Assembly (NCBI GenBank): GCA_016866215.1
Contig: VGNE01000012.1
Coordinates: 1-64,000, forward strand
Reading direction: 5' to 3'
Source: Chloroflexota bacterium
GTDB lineage: Bacteria; Chloroflexota; Anaerolineae; Anaerolineales; Villigracilaceae
DNA length: 64,000 nt
Part shown: in pieces, positions 7,669-16,905 of the stretch
Numbering within the stretch: position 1 is the first letter of the stretch
Layout of the letters: every line of letters begins with the position of its first letter
Notes under the pieces: model-generated
The model's database searches: none
The model's input: the letters and a program-made list of their open reading frames with translations, nothing else
What the model was told of the DNA's origin: nothing
Translations under genes and position numbers: made by a program

Positions 7669-10212
7669 GTGACCATGGCAGGAAAGCCGTCCAAAAAAAC
7701 GGAGAGGGGAAAGCCAGACGTTCAAGCCGAGTTGACCAAACTGAACGCCGCGCTGAAAAAAGCGCGGCAGACCGCAAAGCGCGCCAACGCCGAGATCGCC
7801 GAAGCGCTCGAAAGGCAAAATGCCACCAATGAGATACTGCACGCCATTGCCGCCTCGCCCACCGACCTCCAGCCCGTGTTGAACGTCATCGTCGAGAATG
7901 CGCGCCGCTTGTGCAACGCCAGCATGTCCGAGGTCTATCGCGCCGATGGGATGATGGTCTACAGCGTGGCGACGAGCGATATTTCGGAGGATGTTCTGGA
8001 AACCGCGCGGGAGGTGTCGAGCCAGTCCTATCCCGCGCCGCTGAACTGGGACAGCACGTTGTCTTCGCGCGCCATCCTGAGCCGCGAAATTGTTCACATC
8101 CCCGACATGGAACACGCGCCCGACCTGCCCGAAATCACGCGCCGTTACGTGCAGGCGAAGATCCTCAACAGCGTCCTCCAGGTTCCCATGATGCGCGAAG
8201 GCGAAGCCATCGGCGCGATCGGCATTGGCAAACGCGACCCCGCGCCCTTCACCGACAAACAAATCGCGCTGATGCACACCTTCGCTTCGCAAGCCGTGAT
8301 CGCCATCGAAAACGCGCGGCTGTTCAACGAATTACAGCAAAGCAACGCCGAGATCACCGAATCGCTCGAATACCAGACCGCCATCAGCGAAATCCTGCGC
8401 GTGATCGCCGCCTCGCCCACCGACATCCAGCCAGTGCTGGACGCCATCTCGGAGAACGCGCTCAAATTGTGCGGCGCGAACTTCAGCGCGGTCTACAACT
8501 ACGACGGCAAAATGCTCGACATGACCGCGCTCAGGAATTTCACCCCGCAAGCCACGGAGGAGATTCAGCGCGAATACCCGCGCCCGCTGACGCGCGACGG
8601 CGGTTACTCGGCGCGTTCCATCCTCGAGAAAAAAGTCATCCACGTCACCGACGCGTTGAACGATCCCGACATCCCCGAAGCCACGCGCCCCCTCGTCGCT
8701 TCGCTCGGATTCCGAAGCGGACTGTGGGTTCCCATGCTGCGCGAAGGCAACGCCATCGGCGCGTTCTGCGTGGCGCGTCCCGAAGCAGGCGCGTTCGACG
8801 AAAAGAAAATCAAACTGCTCCAGACCTTCGCGGATCAAGCCACCATCGCCATCGAAAACGTGCGTCTCTTCACTGAGACCCAGCGCCTGCTCAAAGAGAC
8901 CGAACAGCGCGCCGCCGAATTGCAGATCATCAACAGCGTGCAGGATGGACTCGCCTCCAAACTGGATGTGCAGGCGATCTACGACCTCGTCGGCGACAAG
9001 ATCCGCGACATTTTCCACGCGACGGGAACAGCCATTCAATTGTTCGACCATGAAAGCGAATGTCAGGATACGCCATATTGCTTTTTGAAGAAGCGCTTCA
9101 TCATTGAACGTCATGCGTATTCGGAACTTTCAAAACTGATGATAGATTCCCCCCAGCCCAGAATTTACCGCAACGTGGAAGAGTACCGCGCGTTGGGCGG
9201 GCAGGTACTTGAAACGGGCGAGGAATTCAAGTCGGGAATGAACGTACCGTTGATGGTCGGAAAAGAGATCAAGGGCATGATCCATATCGCCAACCTCGAC
9301 AAAGAAAACGCCTACGGCGACTCCGACCTGCGCCTGCTGACGACCCTTGCCAACTCGATGAGCGTCGCCCTCGAAAACGCCCGCCTCTTCGACGAGACCC
9401 AGCGCCTCTTCAATGAAGCCCAGGAATCCCGCGCCGCCGCCGAACATGCCAACCAGGCAAAGAGCGCCTTCCTCGCCAACATGAGTCACGAACTGCGCAC
9501 GCCGCTCAACGCCATCATGGGCTTCACGCGCATCGTCCGCAGAAAAGGCGAAGACGTCCTGCCCGAAAAACAAATCGAAAACCTCGACAAGGTTCTGGAC
9601 AGTTCCGAGCATCTCCTCCACCTCATCAACACCGTCCTCGACATCGCCAAGATCGAAGCGGGTCGCATGGACGTGCAAGCTGCGGACTTCAACGCCAACG
9701 CGCTCTTGGGTCTGTGCGCCAACACCGCCGCCCCGCTCGTCAAACCTTCCGTACGCCTTGTCAAACAAACCGACGACCTCGGCATCGTCCACTCCGACCA
9801 GGACAAGATCAAACAGATCATCCTCAACCTGCTCAGCAACGCCGCAAAGTTCACGGCGGACGGCGAGATCGCCCTCAAAGCCCGCAAAGAAAACGAAACA
9901 CTCATCGTGGACGTTTGCGACACGGGCATCGGCATCGCCGAAAAAGCGCTAGGCAAAGTCTTCGACGAATTCCAGCAAGCCGACACCAGCACCACGCGTC
10001 AATACGGCGGCACGGGCTTGGGACTCACCATCAGCCGCGACCTCGCCCGTCTGCTCGGCGGAGACCTGACCGCCCAAAGCGAATACGGCAAAGGCTCGAC
10101 GTTCACCCTTGCCGTCCCAACTCGATACGAACCCAAACCCGCCTCCCCTTCGGACCTCGCGCCTGATTCCGCGCCCCCAGCCGAATCTCACCCCGAAGCG
10201 GAGTCCAATTAA
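7669..10212 (+). CDS. Multi-GAF hybrid sensor histidine kinase (GAF x3, HisKA, HATPase_c)
   Basis: Repeated GAF modules; H-box NMSHELRTPLNAIMGF; N-box ILNLLSNAAKFT; G boxes DTGIGIAEKALGKVFDEFQQ and GGTGLGLTISRDLARLLGG. Confidence 0.9.
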   Translation: MTMAGKPSKKTERGKPDVQAELTKLNAALKKARQTAKRANAEIAEALERQNATNEILHAIAASPTDLQPVLNVIVENARRLCNASMSEVYRADGMMVYSVATSDISEDVLETAREVSSQSYPAPLNWDSTLSSRAILSREIVHIPDMEHAPDLPEITRRYVQAKILNSVLQVPMMREGEAIGAIGIGKRDPAPFTDKQIALMHTFASQAVIAIENARLFNELQQSNAEITESLEYQTAISEILRVIAASPTDIQPVLDAISENALKLCGANFSAVYNYDGKMLDMTALRNFTPQATEEIQREYPRPLTRDGGYSARSILEKKVIHVTDALNDPDIPEATRPLVASLGFRSGLWVPMLREGNAIGAFCVARPEAGAFDEKKIKLLQTFADQATIAIENVRLFTETQRLLKETEQRAAELQIINSVQDGLASKLDVQAIYDLVGDKIRDIFHATGTAIQLFDHESECQDTPYCFLKKRFIIERHAYSELSKLMIDSPQPRIYRNVEEYRALGGQVLETGEEFKSGMNVPLMVGKEIKGMIHIANLDKENAYGDSDLRLLTTLANSMSVALENARLFDETQRLFNEAQESRAAAEHANQAKSAFLANMSHELRTPLNAIMGFTRIVRRKGEDVLPEKQIENLDKVLDSSEHLLHLINTVLDIAKIEAGRMDVQAADFNANALLGLCANTAAPLVKPSVRLVKQTDDLGIVHSDQDKIKQIILNLLSNAAKFTADGEIALKARKENETLIVDVCDTGIGIAEKALGKVFDEFQQADTSTTRQYGGTGLGLTISRDLARLLGGDLTAQSEYGKGSTFTLAVPTRYEPKPASPSDLAPDSAPPAESHPEAESN

Positions 10213-10214
10213 CA

Positions 10215-10311
10215 GTACCGCAACATTCATGTTGCCCCGACAGCGCAAGATAAATCTTGCGGTACTGCAACATTTATGTTGCCCCGCATCGCAAGATGAA
10301 TCTTGCGGTAC
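10215..10311 (+). repeat. Two tandem 46-47 bp units, each containing two short palindromes
   Basis: gtaccGCAACATtcATGTTGCcccgacagcGCAAGATaaATCTTGCg repeated with few changes. Confidence 0.85.
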
Positions 10312-10326
10312 AAAACTGGAGCGCCC

Positions 10327-10689
10327 ATGAAAACCATCCTCATCGTCGAAGACACCGACCTCAACATAGACCTGCTCGTCCAACTGCTGGAAGACGACTA
10401 CCGCCTGCTCATCGCAAAGGACGGGGGGCAGGGCATCGCGATGGCGCTCGAACACAAACCCGACCTCATCCTCATGGACATCTCCCTGCCCGTCATGGAC
10501 GGCTACGAAGCCGCCCGCCAGATCCGACAAACGCTCCCTGACATCCCCATTATCGGACTCTCCGCGCACGCCATGGAAAGTCACATGCTGAAGGCGCGCG
10601 AGTCGGGCTGTGACGACTACCTCACCAAACCGCTCGATGAGACCCTGCTCTTCGCCGCTCTCGAAAAATATTTGGGCGCCGATGCGTAA
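10327..10689 (+). CDS. Response regulator receiver protein
   Basis: ILIVEDTDLNIDLL...DLILMDISLPVMDGYEAARQIR...DDYLTKPLD. Confidence 0.9.
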   Translation: MKTILIVEDTDLNIDLLVQLLEDDYRLLIAKDGGQGIAMALEHKPDLILMDISLPVMDGYEAARQIRQTLPDIPIIGLSAHAMESHMLKARESGCDDYLTKPLDETLLFAALEKYLGADA

Positions 10690-10768
10690 TGTGCGCTCTC
10701 TAGCGCACATGGCGACGTAAGAGAACGTCGCCTACGCACCGACGCGCAATTGGCGTTCTCTAACGCCA
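10690..10768. repeat. Three consecutive hairpins with CTCT / AAGAGA / CTCT loops
   Basis: TGTGCGCTctctAGCGCACA; GGCGACGTaagagaACGTCGCC; TGGCGTTctctAACGCCA. Confidence 0.8.
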
Positions 10769-10780
10769 GGAAAAACCTCC

Positions 10781-11956
10781 ATGAACAACCCTCCCCGCAT
10801 CCTGATCGTGGACGACGAACCCTACAACGTGGATTACCTCCAGCAGGAACTCTCCGACCACAACTTTGATCTGATCGCCGTCTTCGACGGAAAGGAAGCG
10901 CTCGAAAAGATCCGCGCATCCTCCCCCGACCTCATCCTGCTCGACATCATGATGCCCGTCATGGACGGATTCGCCGTGTTGGCGCAAATTAAGGCTGACG
11001 CCGCGACGCGCGACATTCCCGTCATCGTCATCTCCGCCAACGACGACCTGAAAAGCGTGGTGCGAGGGATCGAAATAGGCGCGGACGACTACCTGCCCAA
11101 ACCCTTCGAGCCGACCATCCTGCACGCGCGCATTTCCTCCAGCCTCGAACGCAAACGCCTGCGCGACCAGGAACAACTCTATCTAAAAAGTTTGGAACGC
11201 GAATTGGAGATCGGGCGCGAAATCCAGCAGGGATTCCTGCCCGCCGAGTTGCCGCGCGCCGAAGGCTGGGAAATCGCCGCATACTTCAAGGCGGCGCGCG
11301 AAGTGGCGGGCGATTTCTACGACGCATTCAACCTGCCCGATGGGAGGCTCGCTCTCGTCATTGCGGACGTGTGCGGCAAGGGCGTGGGCGCGGCATTATT
11401 TATGACATTGTTCCGCAGCCTGATCCGCGCCGCCGCGACCGCCGATTATTTTACGCGCGAGACCGACGCGCAGGAACCCGTCGCGGCGCGGCTGGAGCGT
11501 TCCATCTCGCTCGCCAACGATTACATCGCCAAAACCCACAATGAGGCGGGCATGTTCGCCACCGTCTTCTTCGGGATTCTCGACCCGAAAAGCGGACTGC
11601 TGACCTACGTCAACGCGGGACACGAACCGCCCGTGATCGTGAGAGCGGGTGGCGCGCAGGAGAGACTGCCACGGACAGGTCTCGCGGTTGGTCTGATGGC
11701 GGGTTTCAAGTTCGCGCAAAAAAACTACCAGCTCGAGAAAGGCGACCTGTTCTTCACCTTCACCGACGGCGCGCCCGAATGTAAAAACCCACGCGAAGAA
11801 TTTTTCGAACGCGGACGTTTGCTAGCCCTGCTTGATCCCAAAACGGAATCGGTTGAGACCCTGCTCCGCGAAATCGAAACACGCTTGCGCGAACACATCG
11901 CCGATGCGGAGCAGTTCGACGATATCACGATTCTCGCGGCGAGGCGATTAATATGA
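10781..11956 (+). CDS. Response regulator with PP2C/SpoIIE (RsbU-like) phosphatase domain
   Basis: REC: ILIVDDEPYNVDYL...LDIMMPVMDGF. PP2C: REVAGDFYDAFNLPDGRLALVIADVCGKGVGAALFM...FTDGAPE. Confidence 0.9.
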   Translation: MNNPPRILIVDDEPYNVDYLQQELSDHNFDLIAVFDGKEALEKIRASSPDLILLDIMMPVMDGFAVLAQIKADAATRDIPVIVISANDDLKSVVRGIEIGADDYLPKPFEPTILHARISSSLERKRLRDQEQLYLKSLERELEIGREIQQGFLPAELPRAEGWEIAAYFKAAREVAGDFYDAFNLPDGRLALVIADVCGKGVGAALFMTLFRSLIRAAATADYFTRETDAQEPVAARLERSISLANDYIAKTHNEAGMFATVFFGILDPKSGLLTYVNAGHEPPVIVRAGGAQERLPRTGLAVGLMAGFKFAQKNYQLEKGDLFFTFTDGAPECKNPREEFFERGRLLALLDPKTESVETLLREIETRLREHIADAEQFDDITILAARRLI

Positions 11957-12072
11957 AGCAGATCCCCTGCCTGAGCAAACATCCGCGTCAGTGAACAAGG
12001 AGGCGCCCGAAAAAATTCCATCCCTTTCTTTCATAATGGGTTGATCGGCGATTGCTGGTTTCCCCAACGCGC

Positions 12073-12633
12073 TTAATCCTGCTGCCCGCGCATTTGTCGA
12101 AATTCACGGATCAATGTGCTGTCTGCCAGGGCTTCCTCGAATTGGGCAAGCCAATCTTCGATGTAGGCATCGTCCAACGCCTCGCCCTGCTTTTGAATCA
12201 CGGACTCGACGTCGGCGCGATCTTTGGTGCGCGTCGAGAGCATTTTATAGACGACCAGGTCTTCAGCCGTGCAAACGCGAATGGTTTTGCCATTGAAAAG
12301 AGTCACAGCGCGCGCCCGTTCGATGGCGGTTTCATCGAAAATCGTATCCGCCAGCAGCACGTCAATTCGGACGCCATTCGAATCGCGAAAAAACGCCAAA
12401 CCGAGATGACGAAAGGAATCGTCGGGATTGCCGTCGAGAGGAGTGAAAGCCCGAAGAACGGCAAGGAGGCGGGCGCGGTCTTCGCGGTGGATCAAAACCT
12501 TCATGTCAATATCGCGGGTGAGGCGTGGTTCTCCCCATACGCCAACGGCAATCCCACCAATCGCCATGGTGGGGATACCCTCTTTTTCCAGCAGGTTCTG
12601 GAATGCGATGACGGCGTCAATCAGTTCGTTCAT
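12073..12633 (-). CDS. Nucleotidyltransferase (AbiEii/DUF6036-like)
   Basis: MAIGGIAVGVWGEPRLTRDIDMKVLI, a GG(x)nDxD-type NTase motif. Confidence 0.6.
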   Translation of the reverse strand: MNELIDAVIAFQNLLEKEGIPTMAIGGIAVGVWGEPRLTRDIDMKVLIHREDRARLLAVLRAFTPLDGNPDDSFRHLGLAFFRDSNGVRIDVLLADTIFDETAIERARAVTLFNGKTIRVCTAEDLVVYKMLSTRTKDRADVESVIQKQGEALDDAYIEDWLAQFEEALADSTLIREFRQMRGQQD

Positions 12634-12853
12634 GGTCTCGGTGGTTATTCAGTCTGGCGAGACGCGCCTGTAATTGGATCAGCGCCTGGTTGCGTTGATT
12701 TCGATAGATTGATTCGGTTTCATGAAGCCAGGGCGCGAATTCAGCCAGCAACGCGAAAAATTGGCGCGCGCCCTCCTGCGGCGATATGGAGCGCAACAGA
12801 CGTGTCTCCTCGGCGCGGATGGCATCCCAATTGGCAACGGAAAGTTTGAGCAT
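12617..12853 (-). CDS. Small 78-aa protein overlapping the NTase start
   Basis: MLKLSVANWDAIRAEETRLLRSISPQEGARQFFALLAEFAPW...; the 3' end overlaps the 5' end of the NTase ORF. Confidence 0.5.
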   Translation of the reverse strand: MLKLSVANWDAIRAEETRLLRSISPQEGARQFFALLAEFAPWLHETESIYRNQRNQALIQLQARLARLNNHRDHERTD

Positions 12854-12973
12854 TGAATTTGGAAATCCTTTCAGATGTTCAAGATGATTATACATCACCC
12901 GCGACGTATGCGCTGTTGCCAAACGCCCACGAAATTGACAACGCCTGTGGAAACGACGCGACAGGATGGCTGT

Positions 12974-13768
12974 ATGAATCAAATCCAAGCCATTGAAGAA
13001 AACGCCCTGACCTACTACAAAGGCATCGCCCGTCTTTTGGATGGCGACTTCATCGAAACTGACGAGATCGCCTGGTTCACTACGGGACGGCGGAGTCTGT
13101 ATCGCTTCAACGGCGTCGTCCGCACAACGACACGTCCCGAAAAATTAGGCGAACTCGCCGAACCCATCCTCGAAACGTTCCTCTCGAAACATCTTCCGTT
13201 TTTCTGGGCGGACTTTCCCGATGGCGGCACGCCTGGATTGGGCGATTACCTGAACTCAAAAAACGTTCGCTGGGAAAACTTCAAAGGAATGCCCTGCATG
13301 TCGCGCGGACTGGACGATCTGCCCGAAATATCGCTTCCAAAAGAAGTTGAGATTGCACGCGTTCAATCTGAGCAAGATCGAGCGGACTGGCTGGATGTCC
13401 TCATGGAAGGCTTCGAAGAACCCGAACCAAGCCGCCCCGATTTTCAGCAAATTCTTGCCAACTCGCTTACCGAATCCAAGCCCGTCTTCGAACACTTCCT
13501 TGCGCGCTGGCAGGGCGAGCCGTGCGCCGTCTCGACCTTGCTCCACGCGGATCACGGCGCGGGAATTTACCACGTCACGACATTGCCGCGTTATCGCGGT
13601 CACGGTCTCGGCAAAGCCCTCACCCTCGCCGCCATGCAGTACGCGCGCCAATCGGGACACAAGCAATCCGTTTTGTTCGCCACGCCATCGGGCTTTCCGA
13701 TTTACAAACAACTTGGGTTTGAAACTGTCACTACTGCTGATGGTTATGTTTGGAATCCAAATGAATGA
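12974..13768 (+). CDS. GNAT family N-acetyltransferase
   Basis: IYHVTTLPRYRGHGLGKALTLAAMQYARQSG...GFPIYKQLGFETV. Confidence 0.8.
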   Translation: MNQIQAIEENALTYYKGIARLLDGDFIETDEIAWFTTGRRSLYRFNGVVRTTTRPEKLGELAEPILETFLSKHLPFFWADFPDGGTPGLGDYLNSKNVRWENFKGMPCMSRGLDDLPEISLPKEVEIARVQSEQDRADWLDVLMEGFEEPEPSRPDFQQILANSLTESKPVFEHFLARWQGEPCAVSTLLHADHGAGIYHVTTLPRYRGHGLGKALTLAAMQYARQSGHKQSVLFATPSGFPIYKQLGFETVTTADGYVWNPNE

Positions 13769-14723
13769 TCTCCCCAACCCCGACCTGATCTACGATCTCT
13801 TCGGCGGCATCTTCAAACCGCAGTTCATCCGCATCGCCCTCCTGCTCGACGTGTTCACGCCGCTCGCGCGTCCCTCCACCGCGGAGCAAGTCGCGCAAGC
13901 CTGCCGCGCCGATTCGACGGGCATCCAAACCCTGCTCGATTATTTCGTCGCTGCGCAAATTCTCGAAAAACACGGTGACCGCTACTCCCTCACCCTCACC
14001 GCCGAGACCTTCCTCGTGCGCGGGCGCAAAGCCTACGCGGGCGACATGCTCCTCGATTACACCGATCCCAAAATGTACGACAGCATTTTGGAATCCATTT
14101 GCACAGGACAGCCGCGCTCGCTGAATGAAAACTTCGTTCAGGACGCGTGGCTCGAAAGTTACAGCCAGACGCGCATCCCCAACAGTTTGGAGATGTGGAA
14201 AGCGGCGGGAGTTCGACCCGAAGATAAAAAACCGCTTCGCCTCCTCGACCTCGCTTCGGGTTGCGCCATCAAAAGTTTTGCCCTCGCCCAAGCCTCGCCC
14301 AACCTCCGCGTCACCTGCCTCGACTCTGCTGACGTGCTGGACGTTGCCCGCGACCTCGCCGCGCGCATGGACATTACCTCCAGCGTGACCCTCCTCCCCG
14401 CCGACCTCTTCACCGCCGACCTCGGCGACTCTCTCTTTGACCTGGCGCTGGTCGGGCAAATCACGCATTACCTCACCCCCGCGCAAAACCGCGACCTCCT
14501 CCGCCGCATCCACGCCGCGCTGACCGACTCGGGAACGCTCGTCATTGACTGCCCCATGTCGAAAGAGACTCACACAGAATCCTCCGCCTTCCTCAACCTC
14601 TTCCTCTGGTCGAACGGCGGCGGGACGGCGCACTCGTTTGAATCGTATCGCGTTTGGTTGAAAGAAGTTGGCTTCCAATCCGTCACTCAACTCAGCGAAC
14701 GCTGGCTGAAAGCGGAAAAGTAA
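13761..14723 (+). CDS. SAM-dependent methyltransferase (O-methyltransferase-like)
   Basis: LRLLDLASGCAIKSFALAQ...DLALVGQITHYLTPAQNRDLLRRIHAAL. Confidence 0.75.
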   Translation: MNDLPNPDLIYDLFGGIFKPQFIRIALLLDVFTPLARPSTAEQVAQACRADSTGIQTLLDYFVAAQILEKHGDRYSLTLTAETFLVRGRKAYAGDMLLDYTDPKMYDSILESICTGQPRSLNENFVQDAWLESYSQTRIPNSLEMWKAAGVRPEDKKPLRLLDLASGCAIKSFALAQASPNLRVTCLDSADVLDVARDLAARMDITSSVTLLPADLFTADLGDSLFDLALVGQITHYLTPAQNRDLLRRIHAALTDSGTLVIDCPMSKETHTESSAFLNLFLWSNGGGTAHSFESYRVWLKEVGFQSVTQLSERWLKAEK

Positions 14724-14737
14724 TGGGCTTGTATTGC

Positions 14738-15355
14738 TTACGCTTTTCGGCACACCAACTCCCCCTTGCCGATGGGGACAATCAGCGCGTCAACTCGTTC
14801 ATCGCTCAACGCCCGTTCCAGCATTGTCTGTAACGCTTCGCGGTGATTGATGGCATTATCCGCCACGAGCAGACCGCCTTTGACCAGGCGCGGAATCACC
14901 ATCTCGTATATCTCGCTGTACACTTCCTTCTCCGCGTCGAGAAAACAAAACGCGATTTCATCGAATTTTTCGATGTGCTTGCGAGCGTCGTCGGCGATGA
15001 GTTCGACTACATGATCCACGCCCGCGGAGCGAAAGGTCTCGCGGGCGAGTTCAACTTTTTCGGGCAGGACTTCGAAAGTGGTCAGGCGCCGACCCGTCGC
15101 TTGCGCGGCTAACGCCAGCCAGAGAGTCGAATAGCCCGCGCTCGTCCCCACTTCGACGATGTCGCCTGCGGGCGCGTTTGCCAACAACAGGGCAAGGAAT
15201 TTCCCCGTCTCGGGCGGGATCTGGCGAAGTCTCTGCATACGCGGCGTGCCGTCGTCACGATCCTGCGCGTCGCGGGTTTCGAGATATTTCATCCGCGCGA
15301 GCATGGCGGGTGGGATGGAATGGAACATGGGGCGAATTTCTTTCGATAATCGCAT
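14738..15355 (-). CDS. Class I SAM-dependent O-methyltransferase
   Basis: [20 protein letters not shown]...[34 protein letters not shown]. Confidence 0.85.
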   Translation of the reverse strand: MRLSKEIRPMFHSIPPAMLARMKYLETRDAQDRDDGTPRMQRLRQIPPETGKFLALLLANAPAGDIVEVGTSAGYSTLWLALAAQATGRRLTTFEVLPEKVELARETFRSAGVDHVVELIADDARKHIEKFDEIAFCFLDAEKEVYSEIYEMVIPRLVKGGLLVADNAINHREALQTMLERALSDERVDALIVPIGKGELVCRKA

Positions 15356-15357
15356 AG

Positions 15358-15414
15358 TTGGCGTTCTCAAACGCCAACGGGATTGTAGGGGCGCGTGAGA
15401 GAACGCGCCCCTAC
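15358..15414. repeat. Two hairpins with CTCA / GAGAGA loops
   Basis: TTGGCGTTctcaAACGCCAA and GTAGGGGCGCGTgagagaACGCGCCCCTAC, perfect stems. Confidence 0.8.
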
Positions 15415-15428
15415 GCAACGTCGCATGA

Positions 15429-15677
15429 TTAATACGATTCGGATTCTATTTCATCCTCTGCGCCGCAGCAATCGCCGCCGCAGCCTTCGCTTCCACAGCC
15501 GCAGCCCGCGGATGAAGCCTGCGCTCCTTCCGCGTCGCAACAGTCATTCGATGCGTTCGCGCCGCAACAATCGCCCGACTGTCCTGCGGGCGCGCCGCAG
15601 CAATCGGATTTGACCGTGGGCAGTCCCACCGACTTCTTGATCAATTTGACGAACAGGTTTTCATTTTGCGTGGACAT
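15429..15677 (-). CDS. Small Cys-rich (CCGA-repeat) protein, putative metal binder
   Basis: [53 protein letters not shown]. Confidence 0.6.
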   Translation of the reverse strand: MSTQNENLFVKLIKKSVGLPTVKSDCCGAPAGQSGDCCGANASNDCCDAEGAQASSAGCGCGSEGCGGDCCGAEDEIESESY

Positions 15678-16905
15678 GATATTTCTCCTTGTCATGAATT
15701 TTGAGAGACCCTAAAGGTCTTTGGAGACCTTTAGGGTCTGCCATTGAAACGGATTTGACAATCTCCACCAGGACTTCTACTCCTTGATGGATGGTTTCAA
15801 GATGAAGCGACTCGCGCGTATCGAGCGGGGTGTGCATGACGCTTCGTGCCTGACCCGTGGGCTGCTGCCCCAACCCGAGTGTGGGGATTCCCTTCGAGAT
15901 GAACGCAGACGAGTCGTCGCTGCCGCCGATCCACTTCGGTTCGATGCCGCGTTTCAACAGGATGTTCTCCGCGAGTTCCGCCAGCGGATCGCCGCGCTGA
16001 CGGTGTCCCAGCCGCAGGGCGTTGAGTTTGGACTCGCTGCCAATCCCATCGAGATTGATGACGGCGGAGATCGGCATTGGCGGATGGACAATCAACTGCT
16101 TTGCGCCCCACAAGCCCGACTCTTCGCCCGTCAAAAACGCGACCAGCAAATTGAATGGGAGTTTTTCTTCGACAAGTTCGCGAGCCGCAGATAAAACAGC
16201 CGCGACTCCCGAAGCGTTGTCGAACGCGCCAGGAAAGCGGACATCGTCCGAATCGTCGCCGAGATGGTCGTAGTGGGCGGTGAGGGCGAGGGTGAAATCC
16301 GAATCGCCGCGAAGGACGCCGATTACGTTATTGCAGGGACGGGTCGCGCGTTCGAGGGGCAAATCCAATTCAACGAGCACACCGTTTTGTTGCGCGAGTT
16401 CTTCCGCGATGGATGCCCGCACACGCAAAACAGGAATCTTGCCGCTGCCTGAGTACACGGTCTTGTGAAACCAGCGCGGCTCACCGTGTTCGACCAGCAG
16501 CGCGGCGGCTCCCAATTCGATAGCGGCGTTGAGCGTTTCGGCGAGATTGAATCCCTGCGGGCGTTCGGGGATGAGGATGACCTTTCCTTTGAAGTCTTCG
16601 GGAGGGAGCAAGTCATCTTCGCGGACGACCAGCAATTGTCCTTTGACTTGTCCGCCCGCGGAGAGCGCGGTCAGTTCGGCGAAGTCGCGGCGGGGAGAAA
16701 AGGCTCGGGGTCCAACGACCAGTTTCGGCGTCGAAATGAGGCGGGCGGCGGGGACGTCCACAGGTTGAAGCGCGGAGTCGAATCCCAGCGAGTCCAATTC
16801 CGCTTTGAGATAATGTGCGGTTCGACGCGCGCCCGCCGTGCCAGAGAGTCGTCCAGCAGTTTGAGGGCTGGTGAGAAATTCCAAATCGTGAAGGATGCGG
16901 CGCAT
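15661..16905 (-). CDS. M28-family aminopeptidase with PA domain
   Basis: LALTAHYDHLGDDSDDVRFPGAFDNASGVAAVLSAAREL...LTGEESGLWGAKQ...GGSDDSSAFISKGIPTLGL. Confidence 0.85.
   Translation of the reverse strand: MRRILHDLEFLTSPQTAGRLSGTAGARRTAHYLKAELDSLGFDSALQPVDVPAARLISTPKLVVGPRAFSPRRDFAELTALSAGGQVKGQLLVVREDDLLPPEDFKGKVILIPERPQGFNLAETLNAAIELGAAALLVEHGEPRWFHKTVYSGSGKIPVLRVRASIAEELAQQNGVLVELDLPLERATRPCNNVIGVLRGDSDFTLALTAHYDHLGDDSDDVRFPGAFDNASGVAAVLSAARELVEEKLPFNLLVAFLTGEESGLWGAKQLIVHPPMPISAVINLDGIGSESKLNALRLGHRQRGDPLAELAENILLKRGIEPKWIGGSDDSSAFISKGIPTLGLGQQPTGQARSVMHTPLDTRESLHLETIHQGVEVLVEIVKSVSMADPKGLQRPLGSLKIHDKEKYHVHAK
15706..15739. repeat. 15-bp perfect inverted repeat inside the 3' end of the peptidase ORF
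   Basis: AGACCCTAAAGGTCT ttgg AGACCTTTAGGGTCT. Confidence 0.85.

Noticed and set aside
7573-9114. Long minus-strand ORFs (239 and 260 aa) opposite the histidine kinase
   Set aside because: Antisense shadows of a GC-rich coding region with no recognisable domains; the plus-strand protein has complete kinase motifs.
10215-10311. CRISPR array
   Set aside because: Only two adjacent units without unique spacers; palindromic tandem repeat instead.
13731-14753. 340-aa minus-strand ORF opposite the methyltransferase
   Set aside because: Shadow ORF. The similar protein at 21206-21673 on the minus strand is only the antisense of the duplicated methyltransferase fragment.
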